A stretch of DNA of 64,000 bases from Amycolatopsis sp. cg9 (GTDB lineage Bacteria > Actinomycetota > Actinomycetes > Mycobacteriales > Pseudonocardiaceae). Positions 8,728 through 17,408 of the stretch are shown one piece after another (the first letter of the stretch is position 1; every line of letters starts with the position of its first letter). The notes below the pieces were generated by a model that had not been told where the DNA came from, searched no databases, and was given only the letters and a program-made list of their open reading frames with translations. A program made the translations under genes and the position numbers. The stretch spans positions 2,666,001-2,730,000 of the forward strand of contig NZ_CP166850.1 in NCBI RefSeq assembly GCF_041346945.1, in the 5' to 3' direction.

Positions 8728-9189
8728 TCAGAGCCCGAGGCGGTGCAGCAGCTGGCCTTCCAGCCGCTCCAGCTCGCCGGCCACCGCGCGGTGCACGGAC
8801 TTGCGCCGCGCCGCCGGCATCCGCTCCGCGGCGCGGACCGACGCCGACAGCTGCTCCAGCGTGCCCAGCGCGTCCTTCGCGAACTCCTGGTCCGCGTTCG
8901 AAGCCTTCTCGGACTTCTGCAGTTCCCGGCAGCCGTCGGCGATGCCCGCGATGCGGGCGTGCAGGGCCGCGCCGCGGCCGGTGTACTCGCCCAGCTTGTC
9001 GACCGAGACGCCGAGCTTGCGTGCCTGGTACCGGTCGTACAGCTCCCGGGCGGAGCCCGCCGCGCGCACCGCGAACGGCGCGACCACCGGGATCACGACG
9101 GGGCCGAGCACCTTCGCCACCGCGACCGCGTTCTTCGCCTTCTTGGGGGTGAACCTGGCTTCACCCTCGACCTTGGCCTTGCGCGCCAT
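8728..9189 (-). CDS. DUF6474 family protein
   Basis: The 153-residue protein starts MARKAKVEGEARFTPKKAKN and contains a Pro/Val-rich segment (VLGPVVIPVVAPFAVRAAG) followed by helical sequence with YTGRGAALHARI. This matches the actinobacterial family I know as DUF6474, function unknown. The ATG has a strong GGGAGGTG ribosome site. It lies divergent from the TM0106-type nuclease gene, a pairing I recall from related genomes. Confidence 0.75.
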   Translation of the reverse strand: MARKAKVEGEARFTPKKAKNAVAVAKVLGPVVIPVVAPFAVRAAGSARELYDRYQARKLGVSVDKLGEYTGRGAALHARIAGIADGCRELQKSEKASNADQEFAKDALGTLEQLSASVRAAERMPAARRKSVHRAVAGELERLEGQLLHRLGL

Positions 9190-9280
9190 GGCACCTCCCT
9201 GCGACGTGTCGAGGTCGAACTTACTGGTAGCCAGGGTGGCGGGCATGTCGGCTCGGCGGTGGGAAACTAGAGTGATCTCC

Positions 9281-10921
9281 ATGCAAGGTGAGGTGGTGCT
9301 CGACGCGGGCGCGGTCAGCCGCTGCCGTCGCCGCGTGCACCTCGAGCACGACCCGGCGATGCGGGAGGTACCGCTTTCCCCGCCGGACCCGACGGCGCAG
9401 CAGCGGATCGCCGACGCCACCGCGCACCGCGAGGACATCGTCAGCAGGCTGATGGCCGCGAACCCCGGCCACTGGGTCAAGATCGACCGCGACCTGCCCG
9501 CCCACGAGCGCGTCGAACGCACTGAGCAGGCCTTCGCCGCCGAAGCCGCCTACATCTGGGGTGCGCTCCTGCCGGTCGACCCGGCCGGGCACCGGCGCGG
9601 CGGCATCGACCTGCTCGTGCGCACCGGCCGCGGCTACGTCCCGGTGCTCGTCGTGCGCCACCGCATCACCGACCGCGGCACCGGCGCGATCGTCACCGAA
9701 CTGACCGACCTCGAGCCCGCGCACCGCAAGGCCGACGACGCCCGCAAGGTCCGCTCGCAGCCGCGCGACCAGCTGCGGCTGGTGCACATCCGCCGCATGC
9801 TGCAGACGCTCGGGCAGGCCGACGAGGGCCTCACCACCGGCGGCGTGATCGGCCTCGACGCCGACGTCGTCGTCTGGCACGACCTCACCGCGGGCACCTG
9901 GCCCGGCGGCCGCAGCGCGCTGACCGAGTACCAGGTCCGGTTCGCCGACCGGCTCGCCATCGCCACCGCGGCCGCGAACGGCGAGGAGCCGCTGGCCGAG
10001 CCGTCGCGCGTGCTGGAGTGCCGCCGCTGCCCGTGGTGGCCGACGTGCGAGGTGGTGCTCACCGAGAGCCGGGACGTCAGCCTCGTCGTCCGCGGCGAGG
10101 ACGCGGTGGAGCTGCGCCGCGCCGGCGTGTCCACTGTGGACAAGCTGGCCGCGCTCGACCCGGCAGGCGAGCCGCCCGCGGTGAACTGGACGGGCGTCAC
10201 CTTCCCGGACGCGGTCGTGCTCGCCCGCGCCTGGCTGGCCGACCTGACGCTGGTGCGCCGCGTCGAGGCGGTCGACGTGCCGCGCGGCGACGTCGAGGTC
10301 GACGTCGACATGGAGAGCTTCGGCGACGCCGGCGCGTACCTCTGGGGTTGCCTGCTGACCGGCGCCGACATCGGCGTGCCGCAGGGCTACCGCGCCTTCG
10401 CGACGTGGGACCCGCTGCCGACCGACGACGAAGCCCGCTCGTTCGCCGAGTTCTGGGCCTGGCTCACCGACGTCCGCCTGCGCACCGAAGCGGCGGGGCT
10501 GACCTTCCGCGCCTACTGCTACAACGCGCTCGCCGAGAACCGCTGGCTCTTCGGGTCCGTCGAGCGCTTCGGCGAGTACCCCGGCGTCCCCGCGAAGAAG
10601 ACCATCCAGTCCTTTGTGGACTCCGAGGAGTGGGTCGACCTCTTCCGCAGCGTCACCGACCAGTTCCTGTGCTCCCACGGCAAGGGCCTGAAGGTGATCG
10701 CGCCGGTGGCCGGGTTCTCGTGGCGCGACCCCGAGGCGGGCGGCGAGGCGTCGATGCGCTGGTACCGCGACGCCGTGGGCATGGACGGCGAGCAGCCGGA
10801 CGACGAGCAGCGCGAGCGGCTCCTGCGCTACAACGAAGACGACGTCCTCGCGACGCGGGCGCTGCGGGAGTGGATCAGTGCGCGCGCCCAGGCCGAAGTC
10901 CCGTACATGTTCGACCTCTGA
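9281..10921 (+). CDS. TM0106-family RecB-like nuclease with C-terminal DnaQ-like domain
   Basis: The 546-residue protein joins two nuclease-like parts. The N-terminal RecB/PD-(D/E)xK part carries one early Cys (SRCRRR, about residue 15) and a later cluster ECRRCPWWPTCE near 247-256, the four-Cys pattern that holds an iron-sulfur cluster in AddB- and Cas4-like enzymes. The C-terminal half has the ribonuclease H-like exonuclease motifs DVDMESFGD and YNEDDVLATRALREW. Together they suggest DNA processing in repair, but no partner helicase is adjacent. ATG at 9281 is taken as start; GTG 9272 is a near alternative. Confidence 0.82.
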   Translation: MQGEVVLDAGAVSRCRRRVHLEHDPAMREVPLSPPDPTAQQRIADATAHREDIVSRLMAANPGHWVKIDRDLPAHERVERTEQAFAAEAAYIWGALLPVDPAGHRRGGIDLLVRTGRGYVPVLVVRHRITDRGTGAIVTELTDLEPAHRKADDARKVRSQPRDQLRLVHIRRMLQTLGQADEGLTTGGVIGLDADVVVWHDLTAGTWPGGRSALTEYQVRFADRLAIATAAANGEEPLAEPSRVLECRRCPWWPTCEVVLTESRDVSLVVRGEDAVELRRAGVSTVDKLAALDPAGEPPAVNWTGVTFPDAVVLARAWLADLTLVRRVEAVDVPRGDVEVDVDMESFGDAGAYLWGCLLTGADIGVPQGYRAFATWDPLPTDDEARSFAEFWAWLTDVRLRTEAAGLTFRAYCYNALAENRWLFGSVERFGEYPGVPAKKTIQSFVDSEEWVDLFRSVTDQFLCSHGKGLKVIAPVAGFSWRDPEAGGEASMRWYRDAVGMDGEQPDDEQRERLLRYNEDDVLATRALREWISARAQAEVPYMFDL

Positions 10922-10942
10922 GTGGTTCAGTCGCCAAGACAC

Positions 10943-10994
10943 TTGCCCCCTGACGTGTCCCCGTGGATACTCGTCCACGAATACTCGTAGACGA
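10943..10994 (+). promoter_or_regulatory. padR promoter with two tandem operator boxes
   Basis: A -35 TTGCCC (10943-10948) and -10 GATACT (10966-10971) are 17 bases apart. Two head-to-tail 14-base boxes follow, ATACTCGTCCACGA (10967-10980) and ATACTCGTAGACGA (10981-10994). Each has an internal dyad TCGTnnACGA, and the second extends to CTCGTAGACGAG. Their overlap with the -10 and likely transcription start fits autorepression by the PadR protein. Confidence 0.65.
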
Positions 10995-11003
10995 GGAGTC
11001 GGG

Positions 11004-11636
11004 ATGAAGCGGCGGAAGGTCGGCAACCTGCTCGGGCTCGCCGTGCTGTCCGCGCTGGTCGACGGCCCCAAACACCCATACGAGATGGCCGCCGTGCTCA
11101 AGCAGCGCGGCAAGGAGGGCGACCTGCCGATCAAGTGGGGCTCGCTCTACACCGTCGTCGCGAACCTGGACAAGCACGGCTTCATCGAGGCCGTCGAGAG
11201 CGTGAAGGACGGGGGACGGCCCGAGCGCACCGTCTACCGGATCACCCCGGCCGGGCACGAGGAGTTCGAGGACTGGGTCCGCGAGCTCGTCGGCACCGTC
11301 GACCGCGAGCCGCCGCGGTTCAAGGCCGGGCTGTCGATGCTGGGGGTGCTCGGCCCGGACCAGACCGCGCGGCAGCTGCGGCTCCGGCTCACCGGGCTCG
11401 CCGAACGCGCGGCGGCCCTGCGGGCTTCTCTCGAGCAACTGAGCGGGCAGATGCCGCGGCTGTTCCTGGTCGAAGTCGAGTACGACCTGGCGATGGTGGA
11501 AGCCGAAGCGCGCTGGGTGCGCGGCTTCCTCGACGAACTGACCAGCGGCGCCGTGCCCGGCACGGACGCGTGGCGGCGCTGGTACGAGACCGGCGAACTC
11601 CCGGCTGACCTGGGGGAGTTCGTGGCAGGGAAATAG
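11004..11636 (+). CDS. PadR family transcriptional regulator
   Basis: The 210-residue protein has the PadR winged helix in its first 85 residues (KHPYEMAAVLKQRG, then WGSLYTVVANLDKHGFIEAV and the wing GGRPERTVYRIT). An alpha-helical dimerisation region follows, as in the two-domain VirR/PadR-s1 type. AGGAG lies upstream of the ATG. Two tandem boxes at its promoter suggest that it represses itself. A likely target is the methyltransferase gene downstream, although a terminator separates them. Confidence 0.88.
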   Translation: MKRRKVGNLLGLAVLSALVDGPKHPYEMAAVLKQRGKEGDLPIKWGSLYTVVANLDKHGFIEAVESVKDGGRPERTVYRITPAGHEEFEDWVRELVGTVDREPPRFKAGLSMLGVLGPDQTARQLRLRLTGLAERAAALRASLEQLSGQMPRLFLVEVEYDLAMVEAEARWVRGFLDELTSGAVPGTDAWRRWYETGELPADLGEFVAGK

Positions 11637-11639
11637 CAC

Positions 11640-11675
11640 GGACCCCGGGTGGTGCTGGCACACCGCCCGGGGTCC
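11640..11675. terminator. Terminator after padR
   Basis: The 10-base arms GGACCCCGGG and CCCGGGGTCC flank a 16-base loop that itself contains GGTG/CACC pairing, starting four bases after the padR stop. Confidence 0.75.
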
Positions 11676-11733
11676 TCGACCCCGAACCGAGCACGCCCGG
11701 CCCCGAGGTGGCACGAAGAGGATAACCGGGCGG

Positions 11734-11759
11734 CTCTTCGGTTCGGCTCAACCGAAGAG
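11734..11759 (+). promoter_or_regulatory. 10-bp inverted repeat touching the methyltransferase ribosome site
   Basis: Arms CTCTTCGGTT and AACCGAAGAG surround a six-base loop. The right arm runs into the ribosome site (GAAGAGGAGAG) of the gene at 11769, so the RNA hairpin could mask translation, or the DNA form could be an operator. Confidence 0.5.
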
Positions 11760-11768
11760 GAGAGATCC

Positions 11769-12422
11769 ATGGAAACGACCCGCAAGCACCGGGTGCCCGA
11801 GATGGAGGGCTTCCAGGCGCGCTGGTACGCCAAGAACCGCGGCACGGACGCCCAGCTCAGGCAGTACCGGAAGCAGGCCGCCGAGGTCACGTCCGGGCTG
11901 GAAGAGGGGGCCGAGATCCTGGAGGTGGCACCCGGGCCGGGCTTCTTCGCCATCGAAGTGGCGAAACGCGGCTTCCGCGTCACCGGGCTCGACATCAGCC
12001 ACACGATGGTCGAGATCGCCCGGGAAAACAGCGCGGACCTGGACATCGACTTCCGCCAGGGCGACATCGCGCACGCGCCGTTCGCGGCCGAGGCGTTCGA
12101 CTTCGTCGTCTGCCAGGCCGCGTTCAAGAACTTCCGGCGGCCGGTGGCGGCGCTGGACGAGATGCACCGGGTGCTGCGCCCGGGCGGCTGCGCGGTGATC
12201 CAAGACCTCAACCACGAAGCCACCAGCGCGGACATCGGCCGTGAGGTCGCGTCGATGAACGTCGGCGTGGTCAGCGGCTTCACGATCCGGCAGACGCTCG
12301 GCTGGCTGCGACGCCGGGCGTTCACGCGGGAGCAGTTCGAGGAACTGGCGGCGGAGAGCGCTTTCGGCGGCTGCTCGGTCACCGCGGACGGCGTCGGCCT
12401 GGAGGTCCGCCTCACCCGCTGA
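11769..12422 (+). CDS. Class I SAM-dependent methyltransferase
   Basis: The 217-residue protein has the Rossmann methyltransferase core. Motif I is ILEVAPGPGFFAIEVAK, the acidic post-I loop is VTGLDIS, and motif IV/post-IV carries EAFDFVVCQAAFKNF and LRPGGCAVI. These bind S-adenosylmethionine; the acceptor is unknown. A clear AGGAGAG site precedes the ATG, and the hairpin at 11734-11759 overlaps it. The gene ends at a bidirectional terminator. It may be under the nearby PadR regulator, by inference from position only. Confidence 0.85.
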   Translation: METTRKHRVPEMEGFQARWYAKNRGTDAQLRQYRKQAAEVTSGLEEGAEILEVAPGPGFFAIEVAKRGFRVTGLDISHTMVEIARENSADLDIDFRQGDIAHAPFAAEAFDFVVCQAAFKNFRRPVAALDEMHRVLRPGGCAVIQDLNHEATSADIGREVASMNVGVVSGFTIRQTLGWLRRRAFTREQFEELAAESAFGGCSVTADGVGLEVRLTR

Positions 12423-12429
12423 CCACCCC

Positions 12430-12462
12430 AGGGCGGCACTTTCCCCATGAAAGTGCCGCCCT
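12430..12462. terminator. Bidirectional terminator between convergent genes
   Basis: Fourteen-base arms AGGGCGGCACTTTC and GAAAGTGCCGCCCT pair perfectly around the loop CCCAT. It serves the methyltransferase (plus) and the dehydrogenase (minus), whose stops lie on either side. Confidence 0.85.
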
Positions 12463-12467
12463 CGGGG

Positions 12468-13226
12468 TCAGCGCGGGGCCATCCGGAGCGAGCCGTCCAT
12501 GCGGACGACCTCGCCGTTCAGGTAGTCGTGGTCGATCAGCGAGAGCGCGAGCTGCGCGTACTCGTCCGGCCGCGCGAGGCGCTTCGGGAACGGGATCCCG
12601 GCGGCCAGCGCCGCGCGGAACTCGTCGCTCACCGTGGCCAGCATCGGGGTGTCCACGATGCCCGGCGCGATGGTCAGCACGCGGATGCCGTGCGAGGCCA
12701 GGTCCCGCGCGGCCGGCAGGGTCATGCCGACGACGCCGCCCTTGGACGACGAGTAGGCGACCTGCCCGATCTGGCCGTCGAACGCGGCGATCGACGCGGT
12801 GTTGATGATGACGCCGCGGGCGTCGTCCGCGAGCGGCTCGGTCTTGGCGATCGCCTCGGCCGCGACGGTCAGCACGTTGAACGTGCCGACCAGGTTGATC
12901 TGGATGACCTTCGCGTACAGCGCGAGGTCGTGGCGGCCCTTCTTGGACAGGATCCGCGCGGACGGCCCGATGCCGGCGCAGTTCACCACGGTCCGCAGCG
13001 GCACACCGGCGCCCGAAGCGGTCGCGACGGCCGCCTCGACCTGCTCGACGTCGGTGACGTCGGCCTCGACGTAGGTGATGCCGTCGACCTGCTCGGCCTT
13101 CTCGATCGACTGCGCCAGGTCGAGCGCGAACACCTTCGCGCCCTTGGCGGCGAGCGCCTTCGCCGTGGCTCCGCCGAGGCCCGACGCGCCACCCGTGACG
13201 AGCGCCGCGGTGTCCGTGATCTGCAT
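12468..13226 (-). CDS. Short-chain dehydrogenase, 3-hydroxyacyl-CoA dehydrogenase (HSD10) like
   Basis: The 252-residue protein is a classical SDR. It has the NAD-binding glycine motif TGGASGLGGATAKAL and DLAQ at the end of beta-2, which favours NAD over NADP. The active site is Asn, Ser (NTASIAAFDG) and YSSSKGG (Tyr-x3-Lys). The C-terminal part (PFPKRLARPDEYAQL, DYLNGEVVRMDGSLRM) matches the type II 3-hydroxyacyl-CoA dehydrogenase subgroup, so a role in fatty acid or branched-chain acyl-CoA oxidation is likely. ATG at 13226 has GAAGGGA upstream; the frame stays open 40 codons further but without a ribosome site. Confidence 0.85.
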   Translation of the reverse strand: MQITDTAALVTGGASGLGGATAKALAAKGAKVFALDLAQSIEKAEQVDGITYVEADVTDVEQVEAAVATASGAGVPLRTVVNCAGIGPSARILSKKGRHDLALYAKVIQINLVGTFNVLTVAAEAIAKTEPLADDARGVIINTASIAAFDGQIGQVAYSSSKGGVVGMTLPAARDLASHGIRVLTIAPGIVDTPMLATVSDEFRAALAAGIPFPKRLARPDEYAQLALSLIDHDYLNGEVVRMDGSLRMAPR

Positions 13227-13369
13227 CTGTGCCGTTCCCTTCGCTGCTCCGGTTCGCGGACTCAGGTTAACGCTCGTTCGCACGCACGGTTCGTGTCTTC
13301 GCTCACCGCTCTCGGAGGCGACTGTTTCCGTTAGCGTCGTGGTCAACTCCGGCTGTCACCTTCAGCACC

Positions 13370-14674
13370 ATGACGCCAGCTCGGATCGTGGTGGTAGGTA
13401 CCGGTTACGTCGGCTTGACCACGGGGGCCTGCCTGGCCAGTCTGGGGCATTCCGTCACCTGCGTGGACGTCGACCGCGCGAAGGTGTCCCGGCTGAGCGC
13501 GGGCCGCGTCGACATCCTCGAACCCGGGCTAGCCGACCTGGTCACCCGCGGCATCGCCGCCGGGCGGCTCCAGTTCGTCGTCGGCGCGCGGGAAGCGGTC
13601 CGCACCGCGGAGGCGGTGTTCCTCTGCGTGCCGACGCCGATGGGGGCCGGCGGCTCCGCGGACCTGCGCGCGGTCGAGGCGGTGACCACCGAAATCGGGG
13701 CCGTCCTGCCCGCCGGGTGCGCGCTGGTCACCAAGTCGACCGTGCCGGTCGGGACGTCCGAGCGGATCCAGGCGATGCTCGGCCGGGCCGACGTGCCGGT
13801 CGTGTCGAACCCCGAGTTCCTCCGCGAAGGCACGGCGGTCGCGGACTTCCTCGGCCCGGACCGGATCGTCGTCGGGTCGGCCGACCTCGCCGCCGCGCGC
13901 TGGGTCGGCGACCTGTACGCCGAGCTGGACGCGCCGGTCGTCGTCTCCGACGCGGCGAGCGCGGAGCTCGTGAAGTACGCCGCGAACTGCTACCTCGCGC
14001 TCAAGCTGTCCTACGTCAACTCGATCGCCGAGCTGTGCGAACGCCTCGGCGCGGACATCACCCTGGTCACCGAGGGCATGGGCTACGACCGGCGGATCGG
14101 CCGGACGTTCCTCAAGCCGGGCCCGGGCTGGGGCGGCTCGTGCCTGCCGAAGGACACCAGCGCGCTGGTCAAGGTGGCCGAGTCGGTGAACTACGACTTC
14201 AAGATGCTGACCTCGGCCATCGACGAGAACATCGCCCAGCGCGACCGGATCGTCGCGAAGATCGCCGGCGCGGTCGGCGGCACGCTGGCCGGTGCCCGGA
14301 TCGGCGTGCTGGGCCTGGCGTTCAAGGCGGGCACCAACGACCTGCGCGACTCGCCCGCGCTCGCCGTGGCGTCGGTGCTGGGCGCGCTCGGCGCCGAACT
14401 GACCGCCTACGACCCGGCGATCGACGGCGGGATCGACGGGATGACCGTCGTCGACGACGCCTACCAGGTCGCGAAGGACGCGGACGTCGTCGTCGTGCTG
14501 ACCGAGTGGGCCGAGTTCAAGCACCTCGACTGGGCCGCGATGGCCGAGCTCATGGACGGCATCGACGTCGTCGACACGCGCAACCTGCTGGACCCGCGGG
14601 TGCTCGTGGCCGCCGGGCTGTCCTGGCAGGGCGTCGGACGGCCGCGGGCGGCGGCGCGGATCAAGGTTTCTTGA
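13370..14674 (+). CDS. ugd: UDP-glucose/UDP-sugar 6-dehydrogenase
   Basis: The 434-residue protein starts with the NAD-binding motif VVGTGYVGLTTGACLA. It has the family's central motifs (KSTVPVGTS, NPEFLREGTA) and the catalytic Cys258 in GWGGSCLPKD. The C-terminal NDP-sugar domain has LGLAFKAGTNDLRDSPA. These enzymes oxidise UDP-glucose to UDP-glucuronate in two NAD steps for polysaccharides and glycosylation. Length and motifs are complete. It stands alone here and is divergent from the SDR gene, so the pathway is not evident from context. Confidence 0.93.
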   Translation: MTPARIVVVGTGYVGLTTGACLASLGHSVTCVDVDRAKVSRLSAGRVDILEPGLADLVTRGIAAGRLQFVVGAREAVRTAEAVFLCVPTPMGAGGSADLRAVEAVTTEIGAVLPAGCALVTKSTVPVGTSERIQAMLGRADVPVVSNPEFLREGTAVADFLGPDRIVVGSADLAAARWVGDLYAELDAPVVVSDAASAELVKYAANCYLALKLSYVNSIAELCERLGADITLVTEGMGYDRRIGRTFLKPGPGWGGSCLPKDTSALVKVAESVNYDFKMLTSAIDENIAQRDRIVAKIAGAVGGTLAGARIGVLGLAFKAGTNDLRDSPALAVASVLGALGAELTAYDPAIDGGIDGMTVVDDAYQVAKDADVVVVLTEWAEFKHLDWAAMAELMDGIDVVDTRNLLDPRVLVAAGLSWQGVGRPRAAARIKVS

Positions 14675-14774
14675 GGCGTCGATCTTGGCTAAGGTGATCG
14701 GCACGGCATCGCGTGTCGGTCACCGGCTGGGTGAGGCATGGAGGTGGCGGGAGTGCCCCGGAGGCATTTCAACC

Positions 14775-15191
14775 GTGTCAGTATCCGTTTCCGTTGAATT
14801 GAACCACCTGATCGTCCCGTCCCGGAACAACCGGGAATCCGCCGAATTCCTGGCGAACCTGCTCGGCCTCGAAGTCGGGGAGGAGTGGGGCCCCTTCGTC
14901 CCCGTCGAGATGCGCAACGGCGTCCGGCTGGACTTCGCGAGCGTCCCCGAACAGGACCTTCGCCTGCAGCACTACTGCTTCCTGATCCCGGAGGACGACT
15001 TCGACGCCGTCTTCGCGCGGCTCGTCGAGACCGGCGTGACGTACCACGCCGACCCGATGGGGAAGCAGGTCGGCGAAATCAACCACAACCACGGCGGGCG
15101 TGGGGTCTATTTCCTCGACCCCGGCGGCAACGGGATGGAAATCATCACGCAGCCGTACGAGCCGGAGCGGACGCGCCCGTCGTCCTGGTAG
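14775..15191 (+). CDS. VOC-family (glyoxalase fold) protein
   Basis: This 138-residue single-domain protein has the vicinal oxygen chelate pattern, with an N-terminal His (LNHLIVPSRN), a His in the second beta-alpha unit (RLQHYCFLIPEDDF) and a Glu near the end (GNGMEIITQPYEP), a plausible metal triad. Function within the family (dioxygenase, resistance, isomerase) is not determined. GTG at 14775 has GGAGG ten bases upstream and removes an unrelated N-terminal extension. It lies between ugd and a transpeptidase relative with no clear link. Confidence 0.78.
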   Translation: MSVSVSVELNHLIVPSRNNRESAEFLANLLGLEVGEEWGPFVPVEMRNGVRLDFASVPEQDLRLQHYCFLIPEDDFDAVFARLVETGVTYHADPMGKQVGEINHNHGGRGVYFLDPGGNGMEIITQPYEPERTRPSSW

Positions 15192-15221
15192 TAGTTCCTT
15201 AGCTTTGCGTACTATCGGGGC

Positions 15222-16988
15222 ATGTTCACGACGAGGCCGGAGCTGGCCGGCACCTTCGGGATGGTGGCATCGACGCACTGGCTGGCCTCGGCCACCGGGA
15301 TGGCGGTGCTGGAAGACGGCGGCAACGCGTTCGACGCGGCGGTCGCCGCCGGGTTCGTCCTGCAGGTCGCCGAGCCGCACCTGTGCGGCCCGGCGGGCCA
15401 GGTGCCCGGCCTCTTCGTGACCTCGGACGACCCGACCCCGCGGGCGCTGGCCGGTCAAGGCCCGTCGCCCGCGGGGGCCACGCCGTCGCATTTCGCTTCT
15501 CTCGGACTGGACCTGATCCCGGGCAGCGGCCTGCTCCCGGCGACCATCCCGGGTGCCTGGGACGGCTGGCTCCTGCTCCTTCGCGACTACGGCACGAAGT
15601 CGCTTCGCACGGTGCTGTCGTACGCGATCGGCTACGCGCGCAACGGAGTTCCGCTGGTGTCGCGGGTCTCGGACACGATCAGCGCGGTGGCCGGCTTGTT
15701 CACCGAGCACTGGCCGACGTCGGCGGCGCTGTGGCTGCCGGACGGCAAGCCGGCTTCGGGCCTGCACAAGAACCCGGCGCTGGCGGACACCTGGGAACGG
15801 CTGCTGCGTGAAGCCGAAGCCGTCTCGGGTCGCGAAGCGCAGATCGACGCGGGACGCCGTGCCTGGTCACAGGGTTTCGTCGCGGAGGAGATCGAGGCGT
15901 TCAGCCGCCAGGCGTTCCGCGACGACTCCGGCCGCGACCACGCGGGCCTGCTGACCGGCGACGACCTGGCGTCGTGGTCGGCGTCGTACGAGGAGCCGGC
16001 GTTCGTCGACGTCGGCGACCGGCGCCTGGTCAAGATGGGCGGCTGGACGCAGGGCCCGGCGCTGCTCCAGCAGGCGCTGCTCCTGCACGGCTTCCGCGAC
16101 GAGTTGTCCTTTGTGGACGGCATCGCGTCGGAGCGCACGGTGCACCTGGCGACCGAAGCGGCGAAGCTGGCCTTCGCCGACCGCGAGGCGTGGTACGGCG
16201 ACACCGACGTGCCGCTCGACGTACTGCTGTCGGCGTCGTACACGGACTCCCGGCGGGCGTTGATCACCGACACGGCGTCCGATTCCCTCCGCCCCGGCGA
16301 CGCACGTGGTCCCGCCCGCCTCCCGGCGATCCTCGACTCGCTGCAGGGCATCACGGCCGAGGGCGGCGCGACCGGCGAGCCGACGGTCGGCCCCCAGGGC
16401 CAGACCCGCGGCGACACCGTGCACCTGGACGTCGTCGACGCGGCGGGCAACCTGGTGTCCCTGACCCCGTCCGGCGGCTGGCTGCAGTCCAGCCCGACGA
16501 TCCCGTCGCTGGGCTTCTGCCTGGATTCCCGCGGCCAGATGTTCTGGCTGGAGCAGGGCCTCCCGAATTCACTGGCTCCGCGCAAGCGCCCCCGGATCAC
16601 GCTGTCCCCGTCCCTGGCCCTGCGCGACGGCGTCCCGACCCTGGCGTTCGGCACCCCGGGCGGCGACCAGCAGGACCAGTGGCAGCTGTGCTTCTGGCTC
16701 GCCCACGTCTACGGCGGCCTGAACCTCCAGGAGTCGATCGACGCGCCGGCCTGGCACACGACGGCGTTCCCCAGCTCGTTCTACCCGCGCTCCTGGAACC
16801 CCCGCGAGCTGGTGGTGGAGTCCCGCCTCGGCAAGTCCACTTTGGACGGCCTGCGTGCCCGCGGCCACGAGGTGGTGAACGCGGGCGACTGGGCCCTCGG
16901 CCGCTTGTCGGCGGTCTCCCGCACCGACGGCCTCCTCCGAGCGGCGGCCAACGCCCGCGGCATGCAGGGCTACGCCGCGGGGCGTTAG
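15222..16988 (+). CDS. Gamma-glutamyltransferase family protein
   Basis: The 588-residue protein follows the gamma-glutamyltransferase fold over its whole length. The early segment is GMAVLEDGGNAFDAAVAAGF, and the catalytic nucleophile Thr399 lies in GDTVHLDVVDAAGN, where autocleavage would release the small subunit. The substrate-pocket loop FGTPGGDQQDQWQ is close to the usual GTPGGD motif. No signal peptide is visible, so this relative is probably cytoplasmic and may act on acyl-peptides other than glutathione, which this lineage replaces with mycothiol. It overlaps the convergent next gene by four bases. Confidence 0.88.
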   Translation: MFTTRPELAGTFGMVASTHWLASATGMAVLEDGGNAFDAAVAAGFVLQVAEPHLCGPAGQVPGLFVTSDDPTPRALAGQGPSPAGATPSHFASLGLDLIPGSGLLPATIPGAWDGWLLLLRDYGTKSLRTVLSYAIGYARNGVPLVSRVSDTISAVAGLFTEHWPTSAALWLPDGKPASGLHKNPALADTWERLLREAEAVSGREAQIDAGRRAWSQGFVAEEIEAFSRQAFRDDSGRDHAGLLTGDDLASWSASYEEPAFVDVGDRRLVKMGGWTQGPALLQQALLLHGFRDELSFVDGIASERTVHLATEAAKLAFADREAWYGDTDVPLDVLLSASYTDSRRALITDTASDSLRPGDARGPARLPAILDSLQGITAEGGATGEPTVGPQGQTRGDTVHLDVVDAAGNLVSLTPSGGWLQSSPTIPSLGFCLDSRGQMFWLEQGLPNSLAPRKRPRITLSPSLALRDGVPTLAFGTPGGDQQDQWQLCFWLAHVYGGLNLQESIDAPAWHTTAFPSSFYPRSWNPRELVVESRLGKSTLDGLRARGHEVVNAGDWALGRLSAVSRTDGLLRAAANARGMQGYAAGR

Positions 16989-17362
16989 AGCGCGAGCGAC
17001 GCCCAGCCGCCACCCTCGGCGAGCAGCGTGCGCACGCCCTCGGCGTGGCCGGCGAACCCGGCGAGATCGTTGTGCAGCAGAGCCATCCGCTCCGCGTCGA
17101 GCGGAGTGGTGTCGCCCTGCCACAGCTCGCAGATCCAGCTGGCGGACAGGTGCATCGACCGCACGAGCCCCGCCACGTCGGTCCCCGCGGCCGTGGACAC
17201 GATTTCGTCGCAGGCGTTCACCAGCTCCCGCAGGCCGCGCACGGCTTCGTCCGGGCTGCCGTCCCAGCCGGGCCGGGGCCACGCAGACGAGCTCAGTTCG
17301 AGCCACAGCCGCCACCCGGCGGTCAGCTCTTCGTGGTCACGCGGCACCCATTGCCCGGCCAT
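16985..17362 (-). CDS. Hypothetical protein, Trp-rich
   Basis: I do not recognise this 125-residue protein. It is predicted soluble and mostly helical, with several Trp residues (GWRLWLELSSSAW, SASWICELWQGD) and no membrane segment. It overlaps the 3' end of the transpeptidase relative by four bases and lies 46 bases downstream of the VOC/sigma-factor pair in the same direction, so it may be the last gene of that transcript. Confidence 0.55.
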   Translation of the reverse strand: MAGQWVPRDHEELTAGWRLWLELSSSAWPRPGWDGSPDEAVRGLRELVNACDEIVSTAAGTDVAGLVRSMHLSASWICELWQGDTTPLDAERMALLHNDLAGFAGHAEGVRTLLAEGGGWASLAL

Positions 17363-17408
17363 GCCTTCGAGTGTGCGCCCGAACGCACGGCCCGGCGGAT
17401 GGGATTGC

